DNA of 64,000 bases, from the NCBI RefSeq assembly GCF_016599855.1, contig NZ_CP067041.1, positions 4,464,001 through 4,528,000 of the forward strand, read 5' to 3'. Below, piece after piece: positions 52,197-60,722 of this stretch. The notes under the pieces were generated by a model, which was given only the letters and a program-made list of their open reading frames with translations, had not been told where the DNA came from and made no database searches. Origin of the DNA: Bradyrhizobium diazoefficiens (GTDB lineage: Bacteria; Pseudomonadota; Alphaproteobacteria; Rhizobiales; Xanthobacteraceae). Position 1 is the stretch's first letter. Each line of letters opens with the position of its first letter. The position numbers and the translations under genes were made by a program.

Positions 52197-52589
52197 ATGG
52201 CTGACGACCGTTTTCCCAACGATCCGTACCGCCCGAACCTCGCCGACGATGAGTACCTTCGCGCGGCGCGCCGGGATGCCGACCTTCAGGTCGATCCCGA
52301 GTTGGGTGAAGGCCCCGCCTCCAGCGGCAAGGTCGCGCTGTTCGCGGTGGCGATCGCCCTGGTGCTGGGTGCCGTGTTCTATGGCTTGAACAATACCAGC
52401 ACGAACAACCAGGCGAGTAACACGCCTGCTACGCAGACCGCGCAGCAGACGGCTCCGGCCAATCCAGCCGCACCTCCCGGCATGCGTGACGTGACGCCGC
52501 GCAACAACACCGCGCCAGGCGTGACCACAGGCGCGGCGCCGAGCAAGCCGGCCCCGGATACGCAGACGCCGTCTGACGGCGCCAAGTAA
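52197..52589 (+). CDS. Single-pass membrane protein with Pro/Thr-rich tail
   Basis: 130 residues from ATG 52197; GAGGAGA precedes it. A soluble N-terminal part (FPNDPYRPNLADDEYLRAAR) is followed by one membrane helix (about 50-68, VALFAVAIALVLGAVFYGL) and an extracytoplasmic tail rich in Thr, Asn, Pro and Ala, with low sequence complexity. It may be a small envelope protein; no domain is recognised. A terminator lies 22 bases beyond its stop. Confidence 0.8.
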   Translation: MADDRFPNDPYRPNLADDEYLRAARRDADLQVDPELGEGPASSGKVALFAVAIALVLGAVFYGLNNTSTNNQASNTPATQTAQQTAPANPAAPPGMRDVTPRNNTAPGVTTGAAPSKPAPDTQTPSDGAK

Positions 52590-52610
52590 CGATTTGCGAC
52601 AATGTGCGAC

Positions 52611-52645
52611 GGCGGCGGATCGAAAGGTCCCGCCGCCTTTCGTTT
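52611..52645 (+). terminator. Rho-independent terminator
   Basis: GGCGGCGG (52611-52618) and CCGCCGCC (52630-52637) form an 8-bp stem with an 11-base loop, followed by TTTCGTTT, 22 bases after the single-pass protein gene. Confidence 0.85.
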
Positions 52646-52649
52646 GGAT

Positions 52650-53459
52650 CTAGCCAAACATCTTGTTGAGCTCGCCGCCGGGATAGCCGCCGGCAAGCTC
52701 GGTGAACGTTCCCTTCTCCGCCATCTCCTTGGCTGCGCGCATGAAGCCGCCCCAGGCGGCCCGGGCGAGCGAACCGCCGACGCTGATCCGGCGCACGCCG
52801 AGATCTTCGGCCTCCCTTAACGACAGGCCCGAGCCGCCGATCAGCAGGTTGAACGGCTTCGGATGGACCGCCTTCACCACCGCGGCGATGTCCTCGCGGG
52901 TCTTCAGGCCCGGTGCATAGAGACAGTCCGCGCCGGCATCGGCGTAAGCGGTGAGCCGGTCGATGACGAGCTTGAGGTCGGTGACGCCCCAGAGATACGC
53001 CTCGCAGCGGCCGACCAGCAGTGTGCTGCTGTCGCCGATCGCCTTGCGCGAGGCCTTGATGCGCTCGACTGCGAGCGCCCGCTCGTAGATCGGCTTGTCC
53101 TTGTCGCCGGTGGAATCCTCGATCGAGAGGCCGGCGATACCGGTCCGCACGCCGCGCTCGACATTCTCCGCAACCTTGTCCGGCTCGATTGCGAAGCCGC
53201 CTTCGAAATCCGCATTCACGGGGATGTCGACCGAAGAGCTCAATGCTGCCAGATGCTGACAGACGTCCTCGACGGTAACGCGATTGTCGGCCCTGCCGAT
53301 GGTCCAGGCAAAGCCCGCGCTCGACGATGCGATCGCCTTGAAACCAAGATGCTGCAACGCTTTGGCGCCACCGACATCGACCGGATTGGGCAGGATGAAG
53401 CAGCCGCTCTCGTGCATCTTCCGAAATGTCGCGCGCTTGTCAGCAATTGTCACCGGCAT
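52650..53459 (-). CDS. Isocitrate lyase/PEP mutase superfamily protein
   Basis: 269 residues from ATG 53459; GGGAGAG lies upstream. The (beta/alpha)8 barrel signs are FRKMHESGCFILPNPVDVGG (start), GFKAIASSSAGFAW, IPVNADFEGGFAIEPDKVAE (the metal-site Asp/Glu region), GIAGLSIEDSTGDKDKPIYE (Glu-Asp) and LYAPGLKTREDIAAVVKAV. The KKCGH motif of isocitrate lyase is absent, so the enzyme is of the PEP-mutase/oxaloacetate-hydrolase group. It acts on a 2-keto or carboxy phosphonate-like substrate; the exact one is unknown. Confidence 0.9.
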   Translation of the reverse strand: MPVTIADKRATFRKMHESGCFILPNPVDVGGAKALQHLGFKAIASSSAGFAWTIGRADNRVTVEDVCQHLAALSSSVDIPVNADFEGGFAIEPDKVAENVERGVRTGIAGLSIEDSTGDKDKPIYERALAVERIKASRKAIGDSSTLLVGRCEAYLWGVTDLKLVIDRLTAYADAGADCLYAPGLKTREDIAAVVKAVHPKPFNLLIGGSGLSLREAEDLGVRRISVGGSLARAAWGGFMRAAKEMAEKGTFTELAGGYPGGELNKMFG

Positions 53460-53512
53460 ATTGTTCTCTCCCATGTTGGCCGCGCAGACATAGGCACGCC
53501 GACTCGGACGCG

Positions 53513-53863
53513 CTAGTGCGCGTCGTGCACCGCGCGGCTGTCCTTCGGCGCCTGCTCGCGATCGTTCATGCCGTAGTCACGGATGACGCTGGCGATGCGC
53601 AGATGATAGTCGGCGAAGATCTGCGCCCTGCCCTTGGCCTGCGTGCGTCGGTGCTCCATCGTGTTGCGCCAGGCTGCGACGGCCGCCTCATTCCGCCAGA
53701 ACGACAGCGACAGGATCTTGCCCTTCTCGGTCAGGCTTTCGAACCGCTCGACCGAGATGAAGCCGTCGATGGTTTGCAGGATCGGTTTCAGATCGGCCGC
53801 GAGGTCGAAATAGTCCTGGCGATGTTCCGGCTTGGGCCAGACCTCGAATATCACCGCGATCAT
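53513..53863 (-). CDS. Antibiotic biosynthesis monooxygenase (ABM) family protein
   Basis: 116 residues, one ferredoxin-like ABM domain. Key parts are MIAVIFEVWPKPEHRQDYFD, FISVERFESLTEKGKILSLS and FWRNEAAVAAWRNTMEHRRT, with His in the last helix. Members form dimers; some are cofactor-free oxygenases, others heme degraders. It is 24 bases downstream of the NIPSNAP-like gene on the same strand, suggesting one operon. Confidence 0.9.
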   Translation of the reverse strand: MIAVIFEVWPKPEHRQDYFDLAADLKPILQTIDGFISVERFESLTEKGKILSLSFWRNEAAVAAWRNTMEHRRTQAKGRAQIFADYHLRIASVIRDYGMNDREQAPKDSRAVHDAH

Positions 53864-53887
53864 GGACGTCTCCTTATCGTTGGTGAC

Positions 53888-54196
53888 CTACACTACCACT
53901 TTGCGCAGGAAGGTGCGCTCCTCCGCGAGGATGAACTTGTTGTCCTCGGCAAAGTGGAAATTCGCCATGCTTTCGGCATCCTGCCGCAGCCGCGCGCGAT
54001 AGGCTTCGTAGGCGGCGAGGCTCTCGAAGGTGATCAGCGCAAACGCAATGTTGTTGGTGCCCTCATGCGGCATGAAATAGCCGATCAGGTCGCCGCCGCA
54101 TTTCGGGATGATGGTGAGCCAGCGCTTCGAATATTCCTCGAACTGAGCGCGCTTGAACGGGTCGAGTTGGTAGCGGATGAAGACGGTGATGGACAT
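53888..54196 (-). CDS. NIPSNAP-family protein
   Basis: 102 residues from ATG 54196 (AGGAG upstream). It is a ferredoxin-like dimer fold: [40 protein letters not shown] and [20 protein letters not shown], as in NIPSNAP/DUF1330-like stress proteins. Function is unclear. It is the leader of a two-gene unit with the ABM gene. The ArsR gene is divergent, about 210 bases away, and may regulate it. Confidence 0.9.
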   Translation of the reverse strand: MSITVFIRYQLDPFKRAQFEEYSKRWLTIIPKCGGDLIGYFMPHEGTNNIAFALITFESLAAYEAYRARLRQDAESMANFHFAEDNKFILAEERTFLRKVVV

Positions 54197-54242
54197 GTTG
54201 GGCTCCTGGGTTGCCGCCGCCAATGCGAGCGCAGCAAGGTCT

Positions 54243-54331
54243 CGTAGGGTGGGCAAAGCGAAGCGTGCCCACCTCGTTTATTCGCAACGACGGTGGTGGG
54301 CACGTCGCTATGCTCCTTTGCCCACCCTACG
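54243..54331. repeat. REP-like inverted repeat
   Basis: CGTAGGGTGGGCAAAG (54243-54258) and CTTTGCCCACCCTACG (54316-54331) are exact complements. Two inner GTGCCCACC / GGTGGGCAC arms (near 54265 and 54294) form a second stem. It belongs to the same GTAGGG(T/C)GG family as 46283-46399. It lies between the divergent NIPSNAP and ArsR genes. Confidence 0.88.
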
Positions 54332-54383
54332 ACGCTCCTCGCAATAACGACGAGGTGAAAGACTACGCGCTTGCCCGACTACA

Positions 54384-54407
54384 ATGCTTCGGCTATCATC
54401 GAAGCAT
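54384..54407. promoter_or_regulatory. Putative ArsR operator overlapping its start codon
   Basis: ATGCTTCG (54384-54391) and CGAAGCAT (54400-54407) are a perfect 8-bp inverted repeat with an 8-bp spacer. The right arm includes the first bases of the ATG at 54406. Self-repression by the ArsR protein is the simplest reading. Confidence 0.7.
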
Positions 54408-55104
54408 GAAATCAGGACCCGACATCGCCATGGTCGCCGCGCTGGTCGGCGACCCCGCCCGCGCCAACATGCTCACGGCGCTGATGAACGGACGCGCGCT
54501 CACCGCAAGCGAGCTTGCGCAGGAGGCCGGCATCACGCCGCAGACTGCGAGCTCGCATCTGGCAAAACTCGAGGCCGGCGGGCTGGTCGAGCCGGAGAAG
54601 CAGGGCCGCCACCGCTACTACCGCCTCACCGACGACGACGTCGCCGGCGTGCTCGAAGGGCTTGCCGGCCTTGCCGCGCGCACCGGCCACATGCGCGTGC
54701 GCACCGGGCCGAAGGATCCGGCGCTGCGCCGCGCACGGATCTGCTACGACCACCTCGCCGGCGATCTCGGCGTGCAGATGCTCGATAGCTTGCGCGAGCG
54801 AAACCTGGTCCGGCAGAAAAAGCAGGAGATCGAGCTGACCGCCGAAGGCGAGCGCTTCCTCGCCAAGTATCTGCAGATCTCGCCCGACATGCTCAGCCAT
54901 CCGCGCCGCCCGGTCTGCAAGGCCTGCCTCGACTGGAGCGAGCGGCGTCATCATCTCGCCGGCACACTCGGTGCCGCCATGATGCAGCGCTTCGCCGAGC
55001 TGAAATGGGCCGCGCGCGACGCCACCCCCGGCAGCCGCGTGGTGAATTTCACCCGCACCGGCGACAAACAGTTCGCGGCGCTGTTCGGGACCAGGAAGGA
55101 CTGA
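54406..55104 (+). CDS. ArsR-family regulator with long C-terminal domain
   Basis: 232 residues, twice the normal ArsR length. The winged helix (about 8-80) contains LVGDPARANMLTALMNG, LTASELAQEAGITPQTASSH (recognition helix) and the wing VEPEKQGRHRYYRL. The C-terminal 140 residues are helical, with CKACLDWSERRHHLAGTLGA. Cys and His residues in PVCKACLDWSERRHH may form a metal or redox site. It is divergent from the NIPSNAP/ABM genes and has its own palindrome at the start. No upstream ribosome site is clear. Confidence 0.9.
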   Translation: MKSGPDIAMVAALVGDPARANMLTALMNGRALTASELAQEAGITPQTASSHLAKLEAGGLVEPEKQGRHRYYRLTDDDVAGVLEGLAGLAARTGHMRVRTGPKDPALRRARICYDHLAGDLGVQMLDSLRERNLVRQKKQEIELTAEGERFLAKYLQISPDMLSHPRRPVCKACLDWSERRHHLAGTLGAAMMQRFAELKWAARDATPGSRVVNFTRTGDKQFAALFGTRKD

Positions 55105-55198
55105 TCACGCGAGCTGCGTGACGGCACACAATCGCGTGTGGACGCGGGCTCTCGTCATGGCCGGAGCTTGACCCGGCGATCCACTCGCTTATGGCCTC

Positions 55199-55271
55199 CG
55201 TCATTCCATGCGAAGCATCGAACCCCGAATCTCGAGGTTCCGGGTTCGCGCTCCGCGCGCCCCGGAACGAC
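55199..55271. repeat. Dispersed palindrome (copy B of 41114-41191)
   Basis: GAACCCCGAATCTCGAGGTT is followed by CCGGGTTC and GCGCCCCGGAACGAC, the degenerate equivalents of the 41114-41191 element. The left outer arm is changed. It ends 18 bases before the hydrolase gene. Confidence 0.75.
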
Positions 55272-55289
55272 GCCACCAAGAGAGCCGCC

Positions 55290-56296
55290 ATGATTCGCAT
55301 TTTCCCGGCCGCCCTTGCCGCCGTACTGCTCGCTTTCCCACTCACCGCGCACGCCGCCGACACGTCCCAACGCGAACCCTACGGCATCGCGCTCGAGGGC
55401 TTTGCCTATCCCTATCCCGTGCACCTGTTGCCGGTCGTGAACAATGGCGAGCAACTCAGCATGGCCTATATGGACGTCGCGCCGGCGCAGCCGAACGGCC
55501 GCACCGTGGTGCTGCTGCATGGGCGTAACTTTCCATCGAGCTACTGGGCACCGTCATCAAGATGCTAAACGAGGCCGGTTATCGCGTCGTGGTGCCGGAC
55601 CAGATCGGCTTCGGCAAATCCTCCAAACCTATGGGCGAATTGCATTTCGACACGCTGGCGCGCAACACCATCGCCCTGCTCGACCACTTGGAGATCAACA
55701 AAGCCGACATTGTCGCGCATTCGCTCGGCGGCATGCTGGGCGTGCGTATCGCGCGCGCTTACCCGGATCGCGTCGTCCACCTCGTGCTGACGGCCCCGAT
55801 CGGGCTCGAGGACTACCGCCTCTATGTGCCGCCGACCCCGACTGAGAAGATCATCGAGACCGAGGACAAGCTCACCGCTGACGGCTATCGCAAGCAGCTC
55901 CAGACCAACTACGCCATCAAGCTGCCGCCTGAGGCAATCACGCCGTTCATCGATGCCCGCTTCAACATCAAGGGCAGCCCGGATTACCCGCGCTGGCTGC
56001 ACGCCTTCGTCAGTTCGGGCCAGATGATCTATCGCGAGCCGGTCGCTCACGAGATTCCTCTCATCACCGAACCGACGCTGTTCATCATGGGCGCCGACGA
56101 CCACAACGCGCCGGGCCGGCTGAACGCGCCGGAAGCGCTGCGGCCCAAGATGGGGCAGAACGCGGAGCTTGCGAAAGCATTTGCCGCCAAGATGGCGAAT
56201 GCACGGGCTGAAGTGATTCCGGACACCGGCCACTTGGTTTTCCTGGAAGCGCCGGAGAAGTACCGGGAGTTGGTGCTGGGCTTTCTCGGCCACTAA
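55290..56296 (+). pseudogene. Alpha/beta hydrolase with a -1 frameshift
   Basis: The first part (from ATG 55290) has a signal peptide (MIRIFPAALAAVLLAFPLTA) and LLHGRNFPSSYWAP. The frame then breaks at about 55551, in GCACCGTCATC; one more C would restore WAPVIKMLNEAGYRVVVPDQ. The second part (in frame with 55562) carries the nucleophile Ser in AHSLGG, the Asp in GADDHNAPG and His in TGHLVFLEAP, all intact, to the stop at 56296. A single deletion in a run of C residues can be real or a sequencing error. If corrected, the protein would be a periplasmic hydrolase of about 335 residues. Confidence 0.85.
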
Positions 56297-56300
56297 AGCG

Positions 56301-56345
56301 TGTTCGAGCGAAGTGGATACCGGTCGCGTCAAGAAAACGCGTCAG
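56301..56345. repeat. Dispersed 45-bp repeat
   Basis: CGTGTTCGAGCGAAGTGGAT and GGTCGCGTCAAGAAAACGCG form this unit, which I recall as a common bradyrhizobial intergenic sequence. The inner arms TCGCGTCAAG / GCGTCAG are weakly palindromic. No second copy is found in the window. Confidence 0.5.
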
Positions 56346-56554
56346 ACAACATTGCTGTCGCGCAAGGCAGCACGCGAAGAATGTTCATGCCGCATTCAGG
56401 TCACGATAGGCAGATTTGGATCGCGACGTGTCGGCACGTGCCCCTGATTTAATGGGTCGAATCGTGTCTTTTGATTCAATGTGCGCCGCAAGCGCCAATT
56501 CATCGAAGAACCTGCCGCCAGAGACTTGGCCCCAAGAACGAGAAGGAAGGTCAA

Positions 56555-56800
56555 ATGAAATATCTGTTCGCCGCTGTGATGCTCGCCAGCGCGGTCGTCG
56601 GCTTCAGCGAGGCAGCCAGCGCCGCCGGTGGTTGCGGCCCGGGCTGGTACCGCGGCCCCTATGGCGGCTGCCGTCCGATGCGCGGTCCGGTCGTCGTGGC
56701 CCCTCGCCGGGTCGTGGTCGCCCCGCCGGTCGTCGTCGTGCGTCCGCGCGTGTGCCCCTATGGCTTCCGCTGGTACGCCGGCCGCTGCCGTCCGTTCTGA
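56555..56800 (+). CDS. Small exported Gly/Arg/Val-rich protein
   Basis: 81 residues from ATG 56555, with AAGGAAGG upstream. Signal peptide 1-24 (MKYLFAAVMLASAVVGFSEA). Four cysteines lie in short repeats: GGCGPGWYRGPYGGCRP and VCPYGFRWYAGRCRPF, flanking a Pro/Val/Arg-rich centre with RVVVAPP-type repeats. The two Cys pairs may each close a loop in the periplasm. Function unknown; a type I often see in bradyrhizobia. Confidence 0.82.
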   Translation: MKYLFAAVMLASAVVGFSEAASAAGGCGPGWYRGPYGGCRPMRGPVVVAPRRVVVAPPVVVVRPRVCPYGFRWYAGRCRPF

Positions 56801-56922
56801 TCGCTCGCACTTGGGAAATGGCCACACCGCGAAAGCTTGCGCGGCCATTTTCGTTGCAACGGTTCGCACATAACAAAAAGGGGATGGCAATCGCGATCCC
56901 CTTTTTCAGTCCACGCGCGGCG

Positions 56923-57219
56923 TTACCAGTGACGCCAGTGGCGGCGGTGCCAGCGACGGCGCCAGCCCCAATGGCGATGGCGCCAGCCCCAGTGGCGGCC
57001 ATGCCAACGGCCGTGACCGTGCCAGCGCACCTGCTCAGGTTTCAGCTGGGCGGCTTCTTCGCTGCTGGTGACGGCGGGATGAGCGTCCGGATTGCCCTGC
57101 GGCATGCCGGCAGTGCCGAGCGGCTGCGGCGCGAGTGGCGCGGCCTCTGCGGTGGTGGTCAACGCGGCGGCTCCCGCCGCGACACCGAATGCAAGTTTCA
57201 GAAAGTTCCGGCGCTCCAT
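56923..57219 (-). CDS. Tat-exported Trp/His/Arg-rich small protein
   Basis: 98 residues. The N-terminus MERRNFLKLAFGVAAGAAAL is a twin-arginine signal (RRNFLK), cut near AEAAP. The last 35 residues are almost only W, H, R and G: GRWHGRHWGWRHRHWGWRRR. The corresponding DNA has imperfect direct repeats (CCAGTGGCGG / CCAGCGACGG / CCCCAATGGCG type). Tat export means folding or metal binding before export. It is convergent with the preceding small exported gene. Metal or nucleic-acid binding is possible but not shown. Confidence 0.82.
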   Translation of the reverse strand: MERRNFLKLAFGVAAGAAALTTTAEAAPLAPQPLGTAGMPQGNPDAHPAVTSSEEAAQLKPEQVRWHGHGRWHGRHWGWRHRHWGWRRRWHRRHWRHW

Positions 57220-57478
57220 GACATGTCCTCTGCTTGATCGATCAAGTGATGCAGAGGAAGTGTCGTGGTCGTGACATGAACTACCGCTGAATCGCGCGTT
57301 CAGATTCGTTGCTAAGGCGGCAGGAACGCGCGCACGCGGATAGCATTGATGGGTTCGCTTTGCTCGACCATCCTACGAGGTCGCTCCCATTTTCCGGGGT
57401 CTATCAAATAATTCGCGTCCCCATGTCGGAACGCGCCGCCTTCATCCGTCCTAAGCCGAGACAGCAAGGAGACACCGC

Positions 57479-58129
57479 ATGGTCGACCTCACCCTGACCA
57501 CCTTCGACTGGGTTCCACCGCCCCCGCGCGGCTTCGTTCGCGATCTCCGTGTGCGCTGGGCACTCGAAGAAGCTGCCTTGCCCTATCGCGTCGCGAGCGT
57601 GCCGTTCGGCGATCGCGGCCCCGCGCATCTCGCGCACCAGCCGTTCGGCCAGGTGCCGTGGCTCACCGATGGCGACATCTCGATCTTCGAGAGCGGCGCG
57701 ATTCTACTGCATCTGGGGGAGCTCAGCGCGAAGCTGATGCCAACTGATCCGCCCGGCCGCAGCGAAGCCACGGAATGGGTGTTCGCCGCGCTCAACTCGG
57801 TGGAGATGGCAAGCCTGCCCTGGACAATGTCGAAGTTCATGGGCCATGCGAGCGACACGCCCGCGTGGAAATTCGTGGACGACTTCCTCAAGCTTCGCCT
57901 CAAGCATCTCGAGCCGGTGCTCGCGGCGCGCGAATGGCTGGCGGGGTCCTTCTCCGTCGCCGACATCCTAACGTCGGACGTGCTGCGCGTCGTCGATGGT
58001 TTCGACGGGCTGGCGGACAGTCCTGCCTGCCGCGCCTATGTCACGCGCGCCACCGGCCGCCCGGCCTTCGCCAAAGCCCACGCGGATCAGCTGGCGCATT
58101 TCGCGGCGGCGGACGCGGCGCGCTCGTGA
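57479..58129 (+). CDS. Glutathione S-transferase
   Basis: 216 residues; AAGGAGA precedes the ATG. The thioredoxin-like N-domain has the substrate loop with the cis-Pro in FGQVPWLTDG and the glutathione-binding ESGAILLHL. The C-terminal helical domain (about 90-205) includes WLAGSFSVADILTSDVLRVV, as in GstA-like proteins. The N-terminal catalytic Ser/Cys position is not certain. A stand-alone gene. Confidence 0.92.
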   Translation: MVDLTLTTFDWVPPPPRGFVRDLRVRWALEEAALPYRVASVPFGDRGPAHLAHQPFGQVPWLTDGDISIFESGAILLHLGELSAKLMPTDPPGRSEATEWVFAALNSVEMASLPWTMSKFMGHASDTPAWKFVDDFLKLRLKHLEPVLAAREWLAGSFSVADILTSDVLRVVDGFDGLADSPACRAYVTRATGRPAFAKAHADQLAHFAAADAARS

Positions 58130-58131
58130 TC

Positions 58132-58162
58132 GGTAGGGCGGATTTACGATCGTAATCCGCCA
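58132..58162. repeat. Single-hairpin REP-like repeat
   Basis: GTAGGGCGGATTTACGATCG is followed by TAATCCGCC; GGCGGATT and AATCCGCC are complementary arms. Same family as 58548-58630. Confidence 0.75.
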
Positions 58163-58173
58163 AAGGCTACACG

Positions 58174-58521
58174 TTACACCAGCTTCATCGGCGTATCGGC
58201 AACCACACGCAAATCGATCCTGCCGATCAACGCGGATCGGCGCGCCTCGGCAGCACCGATCGCATCGTCCGTCTGCCGCAATGTGCTGATGTTCGAGCCA
58301 AGCGAGACGATGCCGCCGAGCACGAGGGCGATCGAGCCGATCGCGGCGGTCTGACCAAAACCGAACAGTCCGAGGATGGTGACCAGGAGCAACGCCGCAC
58401 CGCTGCCGATCGCGATCTTGGACGCCAGGATGTACTTCCGGCACCGCTCGGCGATCTCGGCGAGCCGTTCGATCCGGGCTTCGATCTCAGAGATTTCGTC
58501 GGTCGGGTCGGTTTCGGTCAT
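58174..58521 (-). CDS. Small double-pass membrane protein
   Basis: 115 residues. An acidic N-terminal coiled-coil-like helix (ISEIEARIERLAEIAERCRK) is followed by two membrane helices (about 38-56 and 60-78, GAALLLVTILGLFGFG and AAIGSIALVLGGIVSLG) and a short soluble end. No known family. No clear ribosome site. It lies between two copies of the same REP-like element. Confidence 0.65.
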   Translation of the reverse strand: MTETDPTDEISEIEARIERLAEIAERCRKYILASKIAIGSGAALLLVTILGLFGFGQTAAIGSIALVLGGIVSLGSNISTLRQTDDAIGAAEARRSALIGRIDLRVVADTPMKLV

Positions 58522-58547
58522 GGGATTGCGGACGTCGGATCCCGATT

Positions 58548-58630
58548 GTAGGGCGGATTAGGCGTAGCCGTAATCCGCCGCATGCATTGTCGAAAAGATT
58601 GGCGGATTACGCTTCGCTAATCCGCCCTAC
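58548..58630. repeat. REP-like inverted repeat beside pccB
   Basis: GTAGGGCGGATTA (58548-58560) and TAATCCGCCCTAC (58618-58630) are exact complements, with an inner pair TAATCCGCC / GGCGGATTA (near 58571 and 58600). It ends nine bases after the pccB stop. Confidence 0.88.
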
Positions 58631-58638
58631 GCTTCTTC

Positions 58639-60171
58639 TCACAACGGCAAATTGTCGTGCTTCTTCGCCGGCGCTTCCACCTTCTTGTCCTTCAGCATCG
58701 CCAGCGCCCGCGCGATGCGCTTCCGCGTCGAGTGCGGCATGATGACGTCGTCGATGTAGCCGCGCTCGGCGGCGATGAAGGGGGACAGGAAGCGGTCTTC
58801 GTATTCCTTGGTCCGGGCGGCGATCTTGTCGGGGTCGCCGATGTCGGAGCGGAAGATGATCTCCACCGCGCCCTTGGCGCCCATCACCGCGATCTGGGCG
58901 GTCGGCCAGGCGTAGTTCATGTCGGCGCCGATTTCCTTGGAGGCCATGACGTCGAAGGCGCCGCCATAGGCCTTGCGGGTGATGATGGTGACGAGCGGCA
59001 CGGTGCACTGGGAATAGGCGAACAGCAGTTTTGCGCCGTGCTTGATCAGGCCGCCATATTCCTGCGCGGTGCCGGGCAGGAAGCCCGGCACGTCGACGAA
59101 GGTGACGATCGGGATGTTGAAGGCGTCGCAGAAGCGGACGAAGCGCGCGGCCTTGCGTGAGGCGTCGCTGTCAAGCACGCCGGCGAGCACCATCGGCTGG
59201 TTGGCAACGAAGCCGACGGTGCGGCCTGCGATGCGGCCGAAGCCCGTGACGATGTTCTTGGCAAAGCTCTCCGCTATCTCGAAGAAGTCGCCCTCGTCCA
59301 CGACCTTCAGGATCAATTCCTTCATGTCGTAGGGCTTGTTCGGGTTGTCGGGGATCAGCGTGTCCAGCGACATGTCGAGGCGGCCGATGTCGTCGAAGCT
59401 CGGCCATTCCGGCACGCCGTCGGTGTTGTTGGACGGCAGGAAGTCGATCAGCCGCCGCATCTGCAACAGCGTCTCGACGTCGTTCTCGAACGCGCCGTCG
59501 GCGATCGAGGAGCGCGTGGCATGCACCGAGGCGCCGCCGAGCTCTTCCGCCGTGACGACCTCGTTGGTGACGGTCTTCACCACGTCGGGACCGGTGACGA
59601 ACATGTAGCTGGTATTCTTCACCATGAAGATGAAGTCGGTCATCGCAGGCGAATAGACGTCGCCGCCGGCGCAGGGGCCCATGATGACGGAGATCTGCGG
59701 GATCACGCCGGAGGCGAGCACGTTGCGGCGGAACACATAGGAATAGCCGGCGAGCGCGGCGACGCCTTCCTGGATGCGGGCGCCGCCCGCGTCATAGAGG
59801 CCGATGATGGGCGCCCGCGCCTTCATCGCCATGTCCTGCAGCTTTGTGATCTTCAGCGCGTGCGTTTCCGAGAGCGAGCCGCCGAACACCGTAAAATCCT
59901 TGGCAAAGACGAAGGTCTTGCGGCCGTTGACGGTGCCCCAGCCGGTGACGACGCCGTCGCCGGGCACCTTCGTCTTCTCCATGCCGAACTCGGTGGAGCG
60001 GTGCTCGACGAACATGTCGAACTCCTCGAACGATCCCTTGTCGAGCAAGAGCTCGATGCGCTCGCGCGCGGTCAGCTTGCCGCGGGCGTGCTGCGCCTCG
60101 ATGCGCTTCTCTCCGCCGCCGAGCTTTGCGCCGGCACGACGGTCTTCAAGGGCGTCCAGGATATGTTTCAT
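58639..60171 (-). CDS. pccB: Propionyl-CoA carboxylase beta (carboxyltransferase) subunit
   Basis: 510 residues, the usual length of PccB. Crotonase-fold acyl-CoA carboxyltransferase with the N-terminal domain ([40 protein letters not shown]) and the oxyanion loops at [20 protein letters not shown] (about 125-145) and, in the C-terminal half, [19 protein letters not shown] and [20 protein letters not shown]. It transfers carboxyl from biotin to propionyl-CoA. The alpha subunit with biotin is not in the window. It is the best matched of the family to propionyl-CoA; related acyl-CoAs are possible. Confidence 0.95.
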   Translation of the reverse strand: MKHILDALEDRRAGAKLGGGEKRIEAQHARGKLTARERIELLLDKGSFEEFDMFVEHRSTEFGMEKTKVPGDGVVTGWGTVNGRKTFVFAKDFTVFGGSLSETHALKITKLQDMAMKARAPIIGLYDAGGARIQEGVAALAGYSYVFRRNVLASGVIPQISVIMGPCAGGDVYSPAMTDFIFMVKNTSYMFVTGPDVVKTVTNEVVTAEELGGASVHATRSSIADGAFENDVETLLQMRRLIDFLPSNNTDGVPEWPSFDDIGRLDMSLDTLIPDNPNKPYDMKELILKVVDEGDFFEIAESFAKNIVTGFGRIAGRTVGFVANQPMVLAGVLDSDASRKAARFVRFCDAFNIPIVTFVDVPGFLPGTAQEYGGLIKHGAKLLFAYSQCTVPLVTIITRKAYGGAFDVMASKEIGADMNYAWPTAQIAVMGAKGAVEIIFRSDIGDPDKIAARTKEYEDRFLSPFIAAERGYIDDVIMPHSTRKRIARALAMLKDKKVEAPAKKHDNLPL

Positions 60172-60317
60172 TTGCTCCCGCCAGTTCTTAAGCCTTAAGT
60201 GATGCGGGGTTCTAACACGGCATTTTGCAGGCCGGGAAGCCGCTTTCGGCGCCGCAGGGCTGCCCTGAAGCAGCGTGAAAGCGCAAGGAATTACAGAGTT
60301 TTGCCTGGGAGGCGAGT

Positions 60318-60722
60318 ATGGACAAAGGAGCGGCTGAGACCGGCTTTGTAAGCGGCGGGGTCAACATCCTGCTGCGGCTGGAGGGCCTGACCCTGTTCGC
60401 AGGGATGGTGATGCTGTACGCGGCCTGGGGCGGCTCATGGCTGGTCTTTGTCCTGCTCTTTTTCGTCCCCGATCTGAGCTTCCTCGCATACCTATCGGAC
60501 ACACGGTTCGGCGCGCTGATCTACAATGCCGCCCACAGCTACATGGCGCCGGTGGCGCTGCTGACGCTGGGCTTCGGTCTTGCCTCGCCCCTCACCCTCT
60601 CCATCGCCTTGATCTGGCTCGCCCATATCGGCATCGACCGGGCGCTGGGCTACGGCCTGAAATATTCCGCCGGCTTCGGATTTACCCATCTCGGCCGGAT
60701 CGGCCGGCAGAAAGGCACCTGA
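60318..60722 (+). CDS. DUF4260 membrane protein
   Basis: 134 residues with three to four membrane segments: [59 protein letters not shown] and the last near [20 protein letters not shown]. The pattern GxxxYNxxHSxxxP and DRxxGYGLKY matches DUF4260. AGGCGAG precedes the ATG. Function unknown; it is divergent from pccB. Confidence 0.88.
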   Translation: MDKGAAETGFVSGGVNILLRLEGLTLFAGMVMLYAAWGGSWLVFVLLFFVPDLSFLAYLSDTRFGALIYNAAHSYMAPVALLTLGFGLASPLTLSIALIWLAHIGIDRALGYGLKYSAGFGFTHLGRIGRQKGT

